Source: Stentor coeruleus
Taxonomy: Eukaryota > Ciliophora > Heterotrichea > Heterotrichida > Stentoridae
DNA: 64,000 nt
Assembly: GCA_001970955.1 (NCBI GenBank)
Contig: MPUH01000060.1
Coordinates: 62,001 to 126,000, forward strand
Direction of reading: 5' to 3'
The notes below the pieces were generated by a model. That model did no database searches and had not been told where the DNA came from. It saw nothing but the letters and a program-made list of their open reading frames with translations. Both the position numbers and the translations under genes were made by a program. Shown piece by piece: positions 11,047 through 24,300 of this stretch. Every line of letters starts with the position of its first letter. Positions within the stretch are counted from its first letter, which is position 1.

Positions 11047-11924
11047 TTTAATAGTAAATGTGAGATATGCTTAGATTAAGTGTTGGAATTGAATTAGGTT
11101 TTTTTGGGTTAGGATTAGGAATTTTTAAGAATTTAAAGTTTTGGAGGAGTTTATTGAGTTTTTTGGATGAATAATATATTTTTTATTGTGGGTATGTTTT
11201 TGTGGGAGTTTGATGGATGATTTGGTTGTATTTGGAATTTTATTCAAGTGTTATGCTATAAAAATAAATATTTTTATGTGATATGTATACTGATTTGAAT
11301 ATTTATGTGGTAGTTAAAAATCCTAAACGAGGATTTTTGCTTAAAAAAATTTAAAATCGTTTCAGACTTTTAATCGTAAAATTAGGGTAGATAAAGTATC
11401 TAAGCTATATTTAATATAAACACAACTTTATTTATTAAGATATAAAAGATAGGCCTCAAATGAAGTTCTTTTAGCTTTGCATACCAAAAAAAAAAATCAA
11501 GATGAAATCAAAACTCATATATTTAAATTTTAATAATTCACAAATAGCCAAAACCCTATAAAAAATCAATCATTCCTTATCTTCAATTTTATCAATTTCC
11601 ATAGCTTACTTTTTCAAGCAAATATCTTCTAACTTATAAAATTTCATACATAAAAATATTACCAATCCCACAATTCAATTTTCAAGCATACACTTATAAA
11701 AAAAATCACATCACCCTTATAAATTTTATTCCTATCATCAACCATTATATCATTTACTATTATATAAAAAGCATATTTAATACTTTCTCCATCCCTAAAA
11801 CGAAATTTTAATTATAAGCCTAATATAAAATCCCACTTCAAAAATTTTCTAATCGAATCGCCAATAAAACATCCTAAAAAAAAAATTCCTAGTCTCTCTA
11901 ATTAAAACTTCCCACAATATAAAA
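11047..11924. other. Intergenic, convergent gene ends
   Basis: The left half is G/T-rich and the right half A/C-rich on the plus strand, as expected for two convergent 3' flanks. No gene, RNA or repeat is seen. Confidence 0.55.
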
Positions 11925-13313
11925 CTATACACAGTTTACTAAGTTTATCAAATCGCTAATGAGCTTAGGGCGTTCTTCATTCAAGTACTTCCACGCATAC
12001 TCTGACAAATTCGGGACTTCCACATAACTAACACTATTCAGATTTTCTAGCTCACAAATATAAAAAGTCTGTTGCGGGGTCTTACTTTCCATACTACACA
12101 CTTGTTCCTATATATAAATCACCGTCATAATTTGTTTATAGCATTTTACTTGTTTTTCAAAAGCTCTTAACTGTCTATCACTTTCTTCACAAATCGCCAC
12201 ATAATGAGCTAAAGCTTTTTCATTAGGATTTGACTCTAAAGCCAAATATCTATTATAAGACTCTAAAATTGATTCTAAAATATCAGATTCACCATCTAAA
12301 GTCATAGTAAAATTGTTTACTAAACACAAAGATAACTGTTTAGATTCAGTTATATGCATACGACTTATCATAGAATAAAGGAATTTTTCAGAACTTATAG
12401 AAAACTCGCATGGGGTATATAAAAATAGAGTACTGATATCTGAGATAAAAGCTAAGAAACGTGGAGAGTTGTTTAAAGAAACCATACCGCTGAGAAGGGA
12501 AGATTTTTTTAGTTGTTTTTGGTTTTGCTTGTTTTGGACATTGATAGAACTGAGCTCATTACGCATAAGACGGGTATCACGGCAAAGTAAAGCTTTTTCC
12601 GCTTGGATTTTATCGAATTTAGTCCCAAGTTCGCTTCCGATAGCTTTGAGTGATGTGAATTCTTCTTCTAATAAAGAATATTTGTCGTACTCAGCTTTAA
12701 CTTCTTCAAGACTTTTTATTTTATTTTGCAACAAATTTATCTGTTCTTTTAAAGGTTTTACTTCTTCAGGTATAATCTCTTCTTTTTTCTCAGAAACAAG
12801 CCCATCCAGATAATTTTTTAGTACTTCTGGAACTTCTTCAATATTCTGAACTTGTAGAGTTGGTATATAGGAATTAAGTGTTTTCATTATTTTGAATTTT
12901 AACGACTGCATTTCGCTTAGTTCGCATTCAAAAGGAGAGACAGTTCTACTTTTCTTAGCTTTTACGTTCTCGTCAGGAGAAATCAGATTACTAAGTTCTG
13001 ATATCCAGGCATTTGCTTCTTTTTCATTAGAAAGCCAAAATATTAGAGTATGAGATTTACTTCGTAGCTTGAATCCAATATGTGGAGATGATACCACTTT
13101 AGTCACACTTTGGATACAAGATAATGATATTCGCTTGCAAGGGTTATGTGGAACTGTTCCAACTGACCATCTCAATTCTTTTGTTATGTAGTCTATCCAA
13201 AGGTACCTTCGGTTCTGAGCATCAGGAGTATCTTTAAATGCTATAGTGCCAAGGTAGCTGGAGCTATTACAAATCAGAGGGCGGTGATGTATTCTACGTT
13301 CAAATTTCGACAT
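11925..13313 (-). CDS. PH-domain and coiled-coil protein (two exons)
   Basis: Exon 1 is 13313-12123 (397 codons) and exon 2 is 12107-11925 (61 codons with stop), joined in phase 0 across a 15-nt intron. Without splicing the frame would stop inside the intron. The spliced product is 457 residues. Residues about 15-110 look like a pleckstrin-homology domain: SYLGTIAFKDTPDAQNRRYL, then a beta-rich middle, ending in the expected tryptophan helix (EKEANAWISELSNLI). This suggests binding to membrane phosphoinositides. A coiled coil follows (about 165-275), then a helical C-terminal region. The product is probably cytosolic or membrane-peripheral. The 5' flank is C-rich on the coding strand. Confidence 0.82.
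12108..12122 (-). other. 15-nt intron in PH-domain gene
   Basis: The intron reads GTGATTTATATATAG on the minus strand. It has GT...AG ends and A at position 10. Removing it joins two frames in phase 0. Confidence 0.85.
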
Positions 13314-14077
13314 AATATTCCGTTAATTATTCGTTAAACAGTGAGGTTATCGATCGATAAATGGAATTATGATTTTTAGAATGCTTTTGATAAATATTAG
13401 ATGATAAGATAATAAATATTTGATTTTGATAGTTTAATATAAGAATGTATGCGAAATAAAAAGTTTAGGTTTGCGAGTTTAAAGATTTTTTTATGGGAAA
13501 TAAGCTTTTGTAAGATTTTTGAATATTTTTTTACGAGAGGATGGCTTTAAAAGTAATCAAGATATTGTGATGAGGTTGAAAGTTGGTTTGTGACTATAGC
13601 GGTTATTTAATTGTTTAGGTTAGTTTGGATGTTTTAGATTTAGTTAGTGACGTATTAGAATATTTATGTAAATTGAATAATAAAATTTGTTGTTAGTTAG
13701 AATTAAGAGGAAAAAATATTCAAAATAAGATTTCAGCATTGTTAGCATAGTAGTATAATTAAGTGGTAAAATGTATTTAAGGCAAACTTGGTTTGATAAT
13801 TTGTTATGGATTTTTATCTTACAATCAACCCCTTATAATCTTTCAAATCTTAACCTCAGCATCATCCACATCAAAAACTACTCCAAATATTCATCTAATA
13901 CCCTAAAGTCAAAAACCCATCTGTCCAACTCCCATAACTCCTAATCCAACCCCAACTTATAATTTCACTCCAAATCTTCAGCCCCAAAAAATAAATTCTC
14001 TTTCCCATCTAATCGACAATGAAGACCATAATATCCATTTCCCAATATCAAAAGATAATAATTTTAGAAGCAAAAAA
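13314..14077. other. Divergent intergenic region
   Basis: The left part is G/T-rich and the right ~280 nt are C/A-rich on the plus strand, consistent with two 5' flanks. No gene is seen. Confidence 0.55.
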
Positions 14078-14788
14078 ATGAACGAAGCCCAAGACTTTGG
14101 CCGAAATTCTACCTGCTCAAAGCATTATCAACTCATATACTCAATCTACACATTACTAAAACTATCTACAATAGTCGCTTTTATAATTTTAGTCAACAAA
14201 TGTTCATCTGTTTTAAATATATATTTAATCCTATACTGTGCTACAGAAGGTTATGAATTATTATTCATGTTATTACTTATCGCCCATAGATACTGTTTTC
14301 TATCATCCGGAAGTAGTTTTTTAATCAGTATTGGTCAAGCTTCTTATGAATGGTAAGATTTAATTAGTTTTCGATTTATTATCACTATTGCTATGACAGT
14401 TGAGCTTTGTAAGAACTCAGAATGTATAAATAAAGCTCAAGGGATTATTGGTATAACTTTGGTTACTCTAGGGTATTTCAAATATATTGTTGTTCTTATT
14501 ATGATAAGCTTTTATTGTGTTTATTTCAGATCTTCTAGTGAAATTAGGGTTTCACAAGAAGAAAGTGAACCTTTAAGACCTGAAGAAATTGATGAGTTAT
14601 TGAATAATCTTGCTACACCTATGCCTGATTCAGATCCTTGTTCAATTTGTATGGATTTTAACTTTGAAGAGATTGGAGTTAAATTGGAATGTGGGCATTA
14701 TTTTCATAAAGAGTGCTTGAAAGATTGGGCTGTAACAAGAGGCTCATGTCCTGTATGCAGACAGATGATAATGAAAAGAGGTGAATGA
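14078..14788 (+). CDS. Multi-pass membrane RING-H2 E3 ubiquitin ligase (two exons)
   Basis: Exon 1 is 14078-14352 and exon 2 is 14368-14788, joined over a 15-nt intron so that TG|T forms Cys92. The product is 231 residues and ends in TGA. Four hydrophobic helices (about 18-40, 45-70, 79-101, 116-145) precede a cytosolic tail. Near the C-terminus is a complete RING-H2 finger: C183, C186, C200, H202, H205, C208, C219, C222 (CSICMDF...LECGHYFHKECL...CPVC). RING-H2 fingers recruit E2 enzymes, so this is probably a membrane-anchored E3 ligase of an endomembrane compartment. Its substrate is unknown. Both exons are required: TM helices 1-2 and part of 3 lie in exon 1, the RING in exon 2. Confidence 0.9.
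14353..14367 (+). other. 15-nt intron in RING-H2 gene
   Basis: The intron reads GTAAGATTTAATTAG. It has GT...AG ends and A at position 10, and it removes the in-frame TAA at 14354. Confidence 0.92.
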
Positions 14789-15344
14789 GTATATATAAAT
14801 TATTGTTGTATTTCCTTGCATTTAGATAAGAAAGGGTTTATAGAAAATAATTATTTGCGGGTTGATGAATTTGAATTGATTTTAGTAGTTAGAAAGTTAA
14901 TGTTATTCCCTTATGAATTATTTATTTTACAATTATTCTTTTTAGCTAACTACTTTTTCCCTTTTTACATAACCCTAGCTTCCTCCTTTATTTGCGAATT
15001 TATTTCTTTTAATTATTCAAAACTAAAATCTAACTAATCCCTAAATCGTAATTCCTAACCCTAAAGCCTAAAAAATCCCTAATCAATAAAAATTCAAATT
15101 TCAAGCAAAAAAATTCCAAAACATTTTTTATCATTTCCATATAACAAAATGCAATCAAATACTCAAAAATCAAAAAAGGCCATTTTCTAATCAAATACAT
15201 AAAACACCTTAGCACCTTCTAACTAACTAAACCCAAAAACATATTTTTTTCACAATCTTATCTTCATAACCTTCAGCAATCCCTAATCAAAACCACACAA
15301 CATTTTCCAAACCTTAAAAGCCTAACTACAACAATTGGTTTATA
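14789..15344. other. Intergenic, 5' flank of dynein gene
   Basis: The region is C/A-rich from about 15020 to the dynein start. Several CCCTAA/CCTAA words occur (near 15035, 15058, 15076 and 15280). No supported gene is seen. Confidence 0.55.
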
Positions 15345-18300
15345 ATGAATATTACAGACCAAAATGGAAGACCTCTGGTCGAGCTGCAGTTACTGCTGAA
15401 AAATGTCTTCATCCCAGTCGAAGGAAAAGCTGATATTAAAAGTCTTATGGACAAGTTTTCAAGGCAGCTCGCACATACAATCCAACAAGTTGGAGGCTCA
15501 GTGAACATTAACATCCCTGAATTTCCCGCGTATATGAGCGATGAGGAAATAGCCTCACAAAGAGGTGATGAATTGCAAGCCGTAATAGAAAGTTGGACTT
15601 CTAAGATCAAAGATGTGATAACAGAAGCTAACAAAAAACCTGACAACGATAGTTCAGCTCTAGCAGAAATCGAATACTGGCGAAGCAAAAGTGCAACTTT
15701 AAGTGCCTTGCATCAACAGTTCAACTTGCCACAAGTCAAAAGAATTGAGAGAATCATGCAACAAGCTAAAAATTCTAATGAAAACGGGGTCTATGAAAGC
15801 TTTAAAAAAGAAATCGCAAACCTAAATAAAACTTATTCAATAGCCAAAGATAATGTCAAGTTCCTAAACACTTTAGAAAGGCAATTTAAAACAATCCACA
15901 ATGGTGATTTAGTGCTTATAGAAGAAACATTAGCCAGCCTTATGAATGGTCTTCGTCTTGTTTGGACAATTTCCCGGCATTACAAATCTGATGAAATGTT
16001 AGCTTTAGAACAATGTATAGCCAATGAAATCGCAGATAAAGTTGAAGCTAAAATCCAAGTAAGCCAAATTTTCAGAATGGAACTTGAAGATTCAATAGAT
16101 TTAATAGAAAAAGGTATAAGGGTCTTAGACAAATGGTATGAAACTGTCACACAAACTAAAAAAGAAGTTGAAGGAGATGCACATTGGCCATCAGATAAAA
16201 AACTTTTTGATAGAACTAAACATATTAAAAGCATTTTATTAGAAATGAAAGAAGCTGTTGTTTGTTTAAAAGAATTCTTCAGTTTTTTAAATAAAGATTT
16301 GAAAAAAGTTACAGGAGATACACAAGGTATTGAAGATGTTATTGAACAAGTTAAAGCTGTAAGTAAACCTCTTGAAGCTATAGGAAAAGTGTTTTTAATG
16401 GATGCTAATAATAAACCTTGGAATGCCCCTTATGCAAAATTTAAAGATGAGGTTAAAATGATTGAAAATAAAACAATTGCTATGATTGATTTAGCATTTA
16501 AGAAATTACGTTCAGCAGAAGGAGCTTTTGATTTGATACAGAATTTGAAGAATGTTAGGACAAGAGAAAGTATTAAAGAGCAGATGCAGAAAAAATACAC
16601 TGATATTCTGATAAAATATGGAGAAGAAGTACAACAGATGGATGAGTTGTTTAAAGCTTTTAAAGATACTCCGCCTATAAGTAAAGGTAAACCCCCTTCA
16701 GCAGGGAAAATAACATGGAGTGAATCGATTTTTCAAAGAGTTAAAAAGCCGATAATGAAATTTAAGTCAAAAGAAGGACTTTTAGATGATCCTGAAGGGA
16801 AAAAAGTGTCACAGATGTATTTTGATTTGGGGAAAAGTATAAGACATGAGTATCAAAATCGAATTTCAGTTCAGTGGATGGACAATTCAAAAACCATAGC
16901 TCAGAATTCGCTTAAAAAAAATATTTTGGATTGCAAGGATGAGAAATATTTCGTTGATTTTGAACCACAGTTGGAACTTATGATTAAAGAAGCTAAGTAT
17001 ATGAAAAGAGATGATTTGACTAATACTGTTCTGAATGTAGCATTACAAGAAAAAGAGTATAGAAAACATGTTGATCAATTAAATGCTATGCTTAATGAAT
17101 ATAATCAAGCTGTAGGAACTTTACCCCCTGAAGAAAAAAAATTACTTAAAGACCATATTAAAAGTTTAGATCTTGCTTTAGAACCTGGAAAGTCTTCGTA
17201 TAATTGGCATTCTTTAGGGATTAAAACTTTTATTGAAAGCTGTAGAAAGGCTTTAAAAGACTTTTCAATAGTAAAATCTCAAGTTTATAAACAGAAAGAC
17301 ATGATTGAAGAACGTGTGAAAATGATTGAGGAAGCTAAAATTGTTAAGGAGTTTGACTGGACTAGAAAAGAGTACTCAAGTGTTATGGACATAACAGAAT
17401 TTTATGATTATATTGAAAACCATAGGCAAGGTGTTGTAAATGAATTGTTTAAAAAATACTCAGAAATCAGTGACAATCTTTTATCAATCGAAGAAATCAC
17501 TTTAAACTCTAAGACCAAAGCTGCACCACAAATGGTCAAATACTATGGGTACTGGGAAAAAAGGATTTTTAATGCTATAACCACAATGGTAATTCGTGGC
17601 CTACTCAGTCTTAAAGCATTATTTACAAAAAGAGAAGATCGTCCTCCACTTTTTAGAGTTTCATCATCTTATAATCCACCAAAAGTTGCTTATCATCCAT
17701 CACTACAAGATATAGAAAAAGTCCTTCAAAAACTAGTGACCAATATTTTAGAATCAGCAAAAGCATTCCCAAGATGGCAAAAAGGCCGTTGTGAACTTTG
17801 TAGACCTCGTGAGAATTTAGACGTAAAAGAATACATACATCATTTTTACAAAGATGTGAGTAAAATCCAAAACATCCTCAATTTGCAAATGCGAATCAGC
17901 GACATGTGCGATCGTTTATCATCAAAATTAACAAAAAGGGCAAAATACTGGGAAGGGAAATATAAAATCTTAGGTGACGATAAATACAAAGCTAAATTCG
18001 AAAAGATGGGCGAAAGTATGAGTTTCACTCAAATCGAGTTTTATATGAACTTTTACAACAACCTCGTAGCTGAATATGAAACAACAAAACCTGAGAAAAA
18101 AGTTATATTTATGTTAGTAGACGATACTAGGACTAGAAACTCTATAAAACGTGAAGCAATAAAATGGCTTAATTTATTTTCTAATATCCTATACGACAAA
18201 GCGGCAAAGAATTTACGTGATATTCTTAAAGAAATCGATGAATCAAGAATAAAACTTCAAGAAACTCCAAGTGATATAAGCAGTATGAAAAGCTTATTAA

Positions 18301-21300
18301 GTGAAATATCAAAAATCAATAATAGTCATATGGTTGTGGAGTTTAGGATAACTGAAATTGAAGAGATGTTTAGGACAATAAAAATGTATAACTCTTCAAG
18401 TCTTTCTGATCAGATTAAACAAGATAATTGTAGTGAGGCTGAAGCTTTAATGAAAAGATGGAGGGAGTTAAGAAGAGAAGCTAATCAGAAAAATTTCTCA
18501 ATGCTTAAGTATAAAGAAAGGTTTGCTGAAGAGACTAAAGTTGATGTGTCAACATTCCAGAAACAGTTGAAGAGTATATTCAGACAATATAAAGAAGAAG
18601 GACCTGGAGCACCGGAGACAAGTTTGAAAGATGGAGTTGGGATACTTAGTCATTATGATGACCAGATATTGAGACTTAATAAAATTAAAGAAGAATTGGT
18701 TATAGCTGAACAATTACTAGGTTTACCGATAAGCTCATTTGAAGAACTGGTTTATATGGAAAATACAAATAAAAAACTGGCTGTGTTGTATGGGATATAC
18801 TCAGAACTTCAAGAGAAAATCACAAGATGGAGTTCAACACCTTGGAACGATATCGACATTGCGACAATTGAAAAAGAATCTGAAGAGTTTTATAAGAAAA
18901 CAATGAAATTAGACTCAGATTACAGTGAAAACAAAACTTATGAGAAACTTAGAAAGGAAGTTACGGGGTTTAGGGACAGTGTGCCACTTATCAGAACTAT
19001 GAAATCAGAACATATTCGACATAGACATTGGGAAAAACTCTTAAAAGCTATAGGATACGAGCATAAGCTTGATCTTAAAAATATCACATTACAACAAGTT
19101 TTTGATTTACAATTACAAGAATATCAAGAAAAAGTTGATGAAATCGCCACTGAAGCAAGAAATGAAGCGGCACATGATGCGACAATCCAAAGTATAGAAC
19201 ATACATGGAAAACAACAAATTTCCCAATGGGTCCTTATAAACGAGGTGTAGAAGTTAAAGCTTTTTTGATAACAAATTGTGATGAAATCAAAGAAAAAAT
19301 TGATGACCAGCTGACTGATTTGTCAAAACTTACAAACTCGCGATTTGCTGGACCTTTTATGGAGAGAATACGTTTACTTGATAAACAACTTAATGTGATA
19401 TCTGATTGTATTGAACTTTGGCTTGCTGTACAACGTAAATGGCAGTATTTAGAAAGCATTTTTGTAGGAAGTGAAGATATAAGATTGATGTTAAAAGAAG
19501 AAGTGAAGAAATTCGATAGAATTGACAAGTATTTTAGAAAACTTATGGAAAGTACATATAAAAACCCTAATGTTTTAGCTTCTTGTTATCAGGATCAGCA
19601 TAGATCAGAAGAACGTAAAGATGAACTAAAAAGTATATCAAAAGATTTAGATAGTTGCCAAAAACGTCTTTCAAACTATTTAGATACTAAAAAAGGGGCT
19701 TTTCCTAGATTTTATTTTATTTCTAATGATGAACTATTAAGTATTCTTGGTTCAAACAACCCTGAAGATATACAGCCACATATGCTTAAACTTTATGACA
19801 ATTGTAAAGAACTTAAGTTTTCTAGGAATAAACAAGTACTTGGGATGACTTCAGATGAAGGTGAAGCATATTCATTTTTAGCACCTGTTAAACCAGAAGG
19901 GGCAGTTGAAATATGGATGAATAAATTAGATGATGAGATGTTTAACACTTTACATAGGTTTACTAAAGAAGGAGTATATTTTTATGCAGAAAGTGAGAGA
20001 ATACCTTGGATTAAGAAAAATTTAGGTATGGTGAGTATTGTTGGAGTTCAAATCTGGTGGACTTGGAGTGTTGAAGATGTGTTTAGAAGAGTTAAAGAAG
20101 GAAATAAACATGCAATGAAAGAAGAAAGTTCAAAAGAAACAGCGAATTTGAATAGTTTGATTGAACTTGTGAGGACTTCTTTAGATAGACTTACTATGAA
20201 GAAAATCAACACTTTAATTATATTAGATGTCCATGCTAGGGATATTGTTGATAGATTTGTCAGAGACTCAATATTAGATGCAAAAGAATTTGAATGGGAG
20301 TCTCAGTTAAGGTTTTATTGGGATCGAGATAAAGATAATATTATTATAAGACAATGTACAGGAAGTTTTGTTTATTGTTATGAATATCAAGGACTTAATG
20401 GAAGATTAGTTATAACTCCTTTAACTGATAGATGTGTTATGACTTTGACTACAGCTTTAACTTTTCATATGGGATCCGCTCCAGCAGGACCTGCAGGTAC
20501 AGGTAAAACTGAGACTGTTAAAGATTTAGCTAAAAGTTTAGCAATTAGATGCATTGTTAATAATTGTGGTGAAGGTTTAGATTATCAAGCTATGGGAACT
20601 ATATTTAGTGGTTTAGTACAAAGTGGTTTCTGGGGTTGTTTTGATGAGTTTAACAGAATTAATGTTGAAGTGCTTTCAGTTGTGTCTATACAAATTAAAA
20701 CTATACAAAATGCTTTGAATCAAGGTAAACAAACTTTGGATTTGTTAGGAAAGGAAATTCCTTTGAAAGTGACTGTTGGGATTTTTATTACTATGAATCC
20801 TGGGTATTCTGGACGTAGTGAGTTGCCTGATAACTTGAAAGCTTTGTTTAGGCCAGTGACTATGGTTGTCCCAGATATGATTTTGATTTGTGAAATTATG
20901 CTTATGTCTGAAGGGTTTACTATGGCTAGAGCTTTAGCTAAGAAAATGACTGTTTTATATAAACTTTCAGAAGAACAATTAAGTAAACAATATCATTATG
21001 ATTTCGGCCTTAGAGCTTTGAAATCTGTTTTGGTTATGGCAGGTACACTTAAAAGAACCTATATTGATCTTAGTGAAGACTTAGTTCTTATGCGTGCTCT
21101 CAGAGATATGAACAAACCAAAATTCGTCTATGAGGATGTACCTCTTTTCATGGGTCTAATAAATGATCTTTTCCCAAGTCTTGACTGCCCACGTGTTGTT
21201 TCTGAAGAGCTTAAAAATGAAGTTATAAAATACATGAGCGATAATGGATTTGCTTGTTCAGATGAAGAGAAATTTTTCAAACAAATCGATAAAGTTATGC

Positions 21301-24300
21301 AACTTCATGAAACAATGCAAACAAGACATACAACTATGGTCGTTGGGCCAACAGGTGGAGGTAAATCAACTATAATCTATGGGTTAAAATTCGGATATCA
21401 AGGGGTGAATCCAGAACTTAAAGTAAATATCGATGTTATAAACTCAAAATCAATAACTGTACGTGAATTATATGGAGAACTTGAACCAACAACACGTGAT
21501 TGGACAGATGGTCTTTTAAGTAAGCTTTTTAGAGAAATGAATATGCCTTTACCTGAAGGAAAACAAGAAAAAAGGTGGATTTTATATGATAGTGATGTTG
21601 ATGCTAAATGGGTAGAAAATATGAATAGTGTTATGGATGACAGTAAACTTTTAACTTTGAATAATGGTGAACGTATTAGACTTGAAAAATATTGTTCGAT
21701 GCTTTTTGAAGTTTTTGACTTACAATATGCTTCTCCTGCTACTATTTCTCGATGTGGTATGGTCTTTGTGGATGATAAAGATCTAAGCTATCAGCCTTAT
21801 TATGAGAAATGGGCAAAATCTAAACAGGAAATCGGAGAAGGTTTGACTGATAATCTTATGCAACTTTTTACTAAATATATTGAAAAATGTATACCAAGGA
21901 TTATTGAAGGTAAAGTTGATGATGGAAGTTTTGAAGCCCCACTTGTAAGCGCAACACCAAGAACAGGATTGAATTTAGTAACCCAATTATGTAAACTTGT
22001 TGATATTTTAATCCCAGAAGAAAATGCTCCTCAGGAAATGGATTTAATAGAACCTCTTTTTGTATTTGCCATGCTTTGGAGTTTAGGGTCTACTTTATTA
22101 TCAGAAGAAAGGACGAAATTCGAGAACTTCTTTTCTAAAATCGTTGAAATGAAAATGCCAACTAAAGAATATTTCAATTATTATTGGGATAGAGATATAA
22201 GAACTTGGCGACCTTGGGAAGAAAAAGTTAAAGCTAAAGGTTTTGAATTACCTTCAGATAGAAAGTTTTCTAAAATCCTCGTGCCAACAATCGACACTGA
22301 AAGACACACTTGGATTTTATCAGAACTCGTCAAAAGAAAAATCCCAACAGTTTTCTTAGGAGACAGTGGGACAAGTAAAACTGTGACAATACAAAATTTC
22401 CTTGATTCTCTTGAAGCTAGTTTATGGCAAGTTCTTAATATAAACTTTTCATCAAGAACTTCATCAGCTGATGTTCGAAGCAATTTATCAGAAAAACTTT
22501 CAAAAAGAAGTGGGAAATTAGTTGGACCAACAATGGGAACTAAACTTATAATATTTGTTGATGATATGCATATGCCAAATTTTGATGAATATGGCACTCA
22601 ACAACCTTTAGCGTTTTTCAAGTTTTTAATTGAAAAAGGGTATTATTTTGATATGATGACTTTAGAAGAACAACATGTTGTCGATACAACTTATTTGTTT
22701 TCTATGCAACCTCCTGGAGGTGGGAGAAAACCAGCTGATCCACGTTTTATGAGTTTGTTTTGTATTTTTAATATCACTTTCCCATCACCTGAAAGTCTTA
22801 AACACATTTTTAAGTCAATTTTGACAAAACATTTAGAAAATTTCCCAGAAGAAGTTTCTGCAGTAAATGAATCAATTACAGATATTACTTTAAAACTACA
22901 TAATGAGATTATTGAAAGACTTCCTAGGACACCTGTGAAGTTCCATTATATTTTTAATTTAAGAGATTTATCAAGGGTATTTGAAGGACTTTATCAGTCA
23001 ACTTATGAAATGTTCCCAACTTTATCTGAGTTTATAAGATTATGGAGAAATGAAGCTACTAGAGTTTATGCTGATAGGCTTATTAATTTTGAAGATAGGG
23101 CAGTAGTTGTAGATGAGCTGATTCCCAAACTGATAAAAAAGAACTTCACTGAACACAGTGATTCTATTCTCTCAGAACCTTTACTTTTCGGAGATTTCAG
23201 AAACGCAGATCCTATTGAACATAGAATAACTGAACCAAGACTATATGAAGACCTTAAAAGCTATGATTTCGTTACTGAAAAATTCAATAAACTCCTTAAA
23301 GAGTACAATGAAGAAAAAGTCCCAATGAATCTTGTGCTTTTCAATTATGCTATAGACCATCTAACCCGTATTCATAGAATTTTCCGTATGCCTCGTGGTA
23401 ATGCTTTACTAATAGGTATCGGTGGTTCAGGTAAACAAAGTTTAACAAAACTTGCAACATTTATCGCGGAACATCATCTATTCCAAATTACCCTGACAAA
23501 GAATTATAATGAAACTCAATTCCGTGAAGACTTAAAACTTCTTTATGGTCAGCTTGTAGAAAAATCAATAGTTTTCCTTATAACCGATGCACATATAAAA
23601 GAAGAAGGTTTCTTAGAGCTTATAAACAATATGTTAACTATGGGTATGGTTCCTGCTATGTATACTGAAGATGAAAAATTAGGTTTAGCTCGACCATTAG
23701 AAGATGAAATGAAACGTGAAGGGATGATTAATCCTAATAAAGATACCCAATGGACTTATTTTATAAATAAAGCTCGAGATAATTTACATATTGTCCTTTC
23801 TATGTCCCCTGCAGGAGATACTTTACGTATACGTTGTCGTAATTTCCCAGGTCTTGTAAATAGTACATCTATTGATATGTATTTCACATGGCCTGAAGAC
23901 GCTTTATCATCAGTTGCTAATTATTTCTTAAAAACTAAAGATTTACCTGATGAATCAAGGGCTAGTATTGAAAAACATATTGTTGATGTACATTTATCGA
24001 TATCTAACTTTTCTAAAGAATTCGAAAGGAAAATGAAAAGAAAAAACCATGCAACACCTAAGAACTTTCTTGATTATATAAATACTTATGTGAATATGCT
24101 TTATAAAATGAGAAAAGATATTGATAGGAATGTTAATAGATTAGAAACTGGTTTGGTTAAACTTAGAGATGCTGAGGTTAAAGTTGATGTTATGTCTAAA
24201 GAATTAGAGATTAAAAAAGTAGAAGTTGATTCGAAAAAAGCTGAAGTGGAAGCGATGATTGAGGATTTACAAGTGAAAACACAGATTGTTACAACACAAC

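Noticed and set aside
14816-15037. 73-codon plus-strand hydrophobic frame
   Set aside because: It lacks an ATG start, is low-complexity, and lies in the flank between the RING and dynein genes.
15030-15340. CCCTAA words as an internal telomere or chromosome-breakage site
   Set aside because: The words are scattered, not tandem, and similar C-rich words precede many genes.
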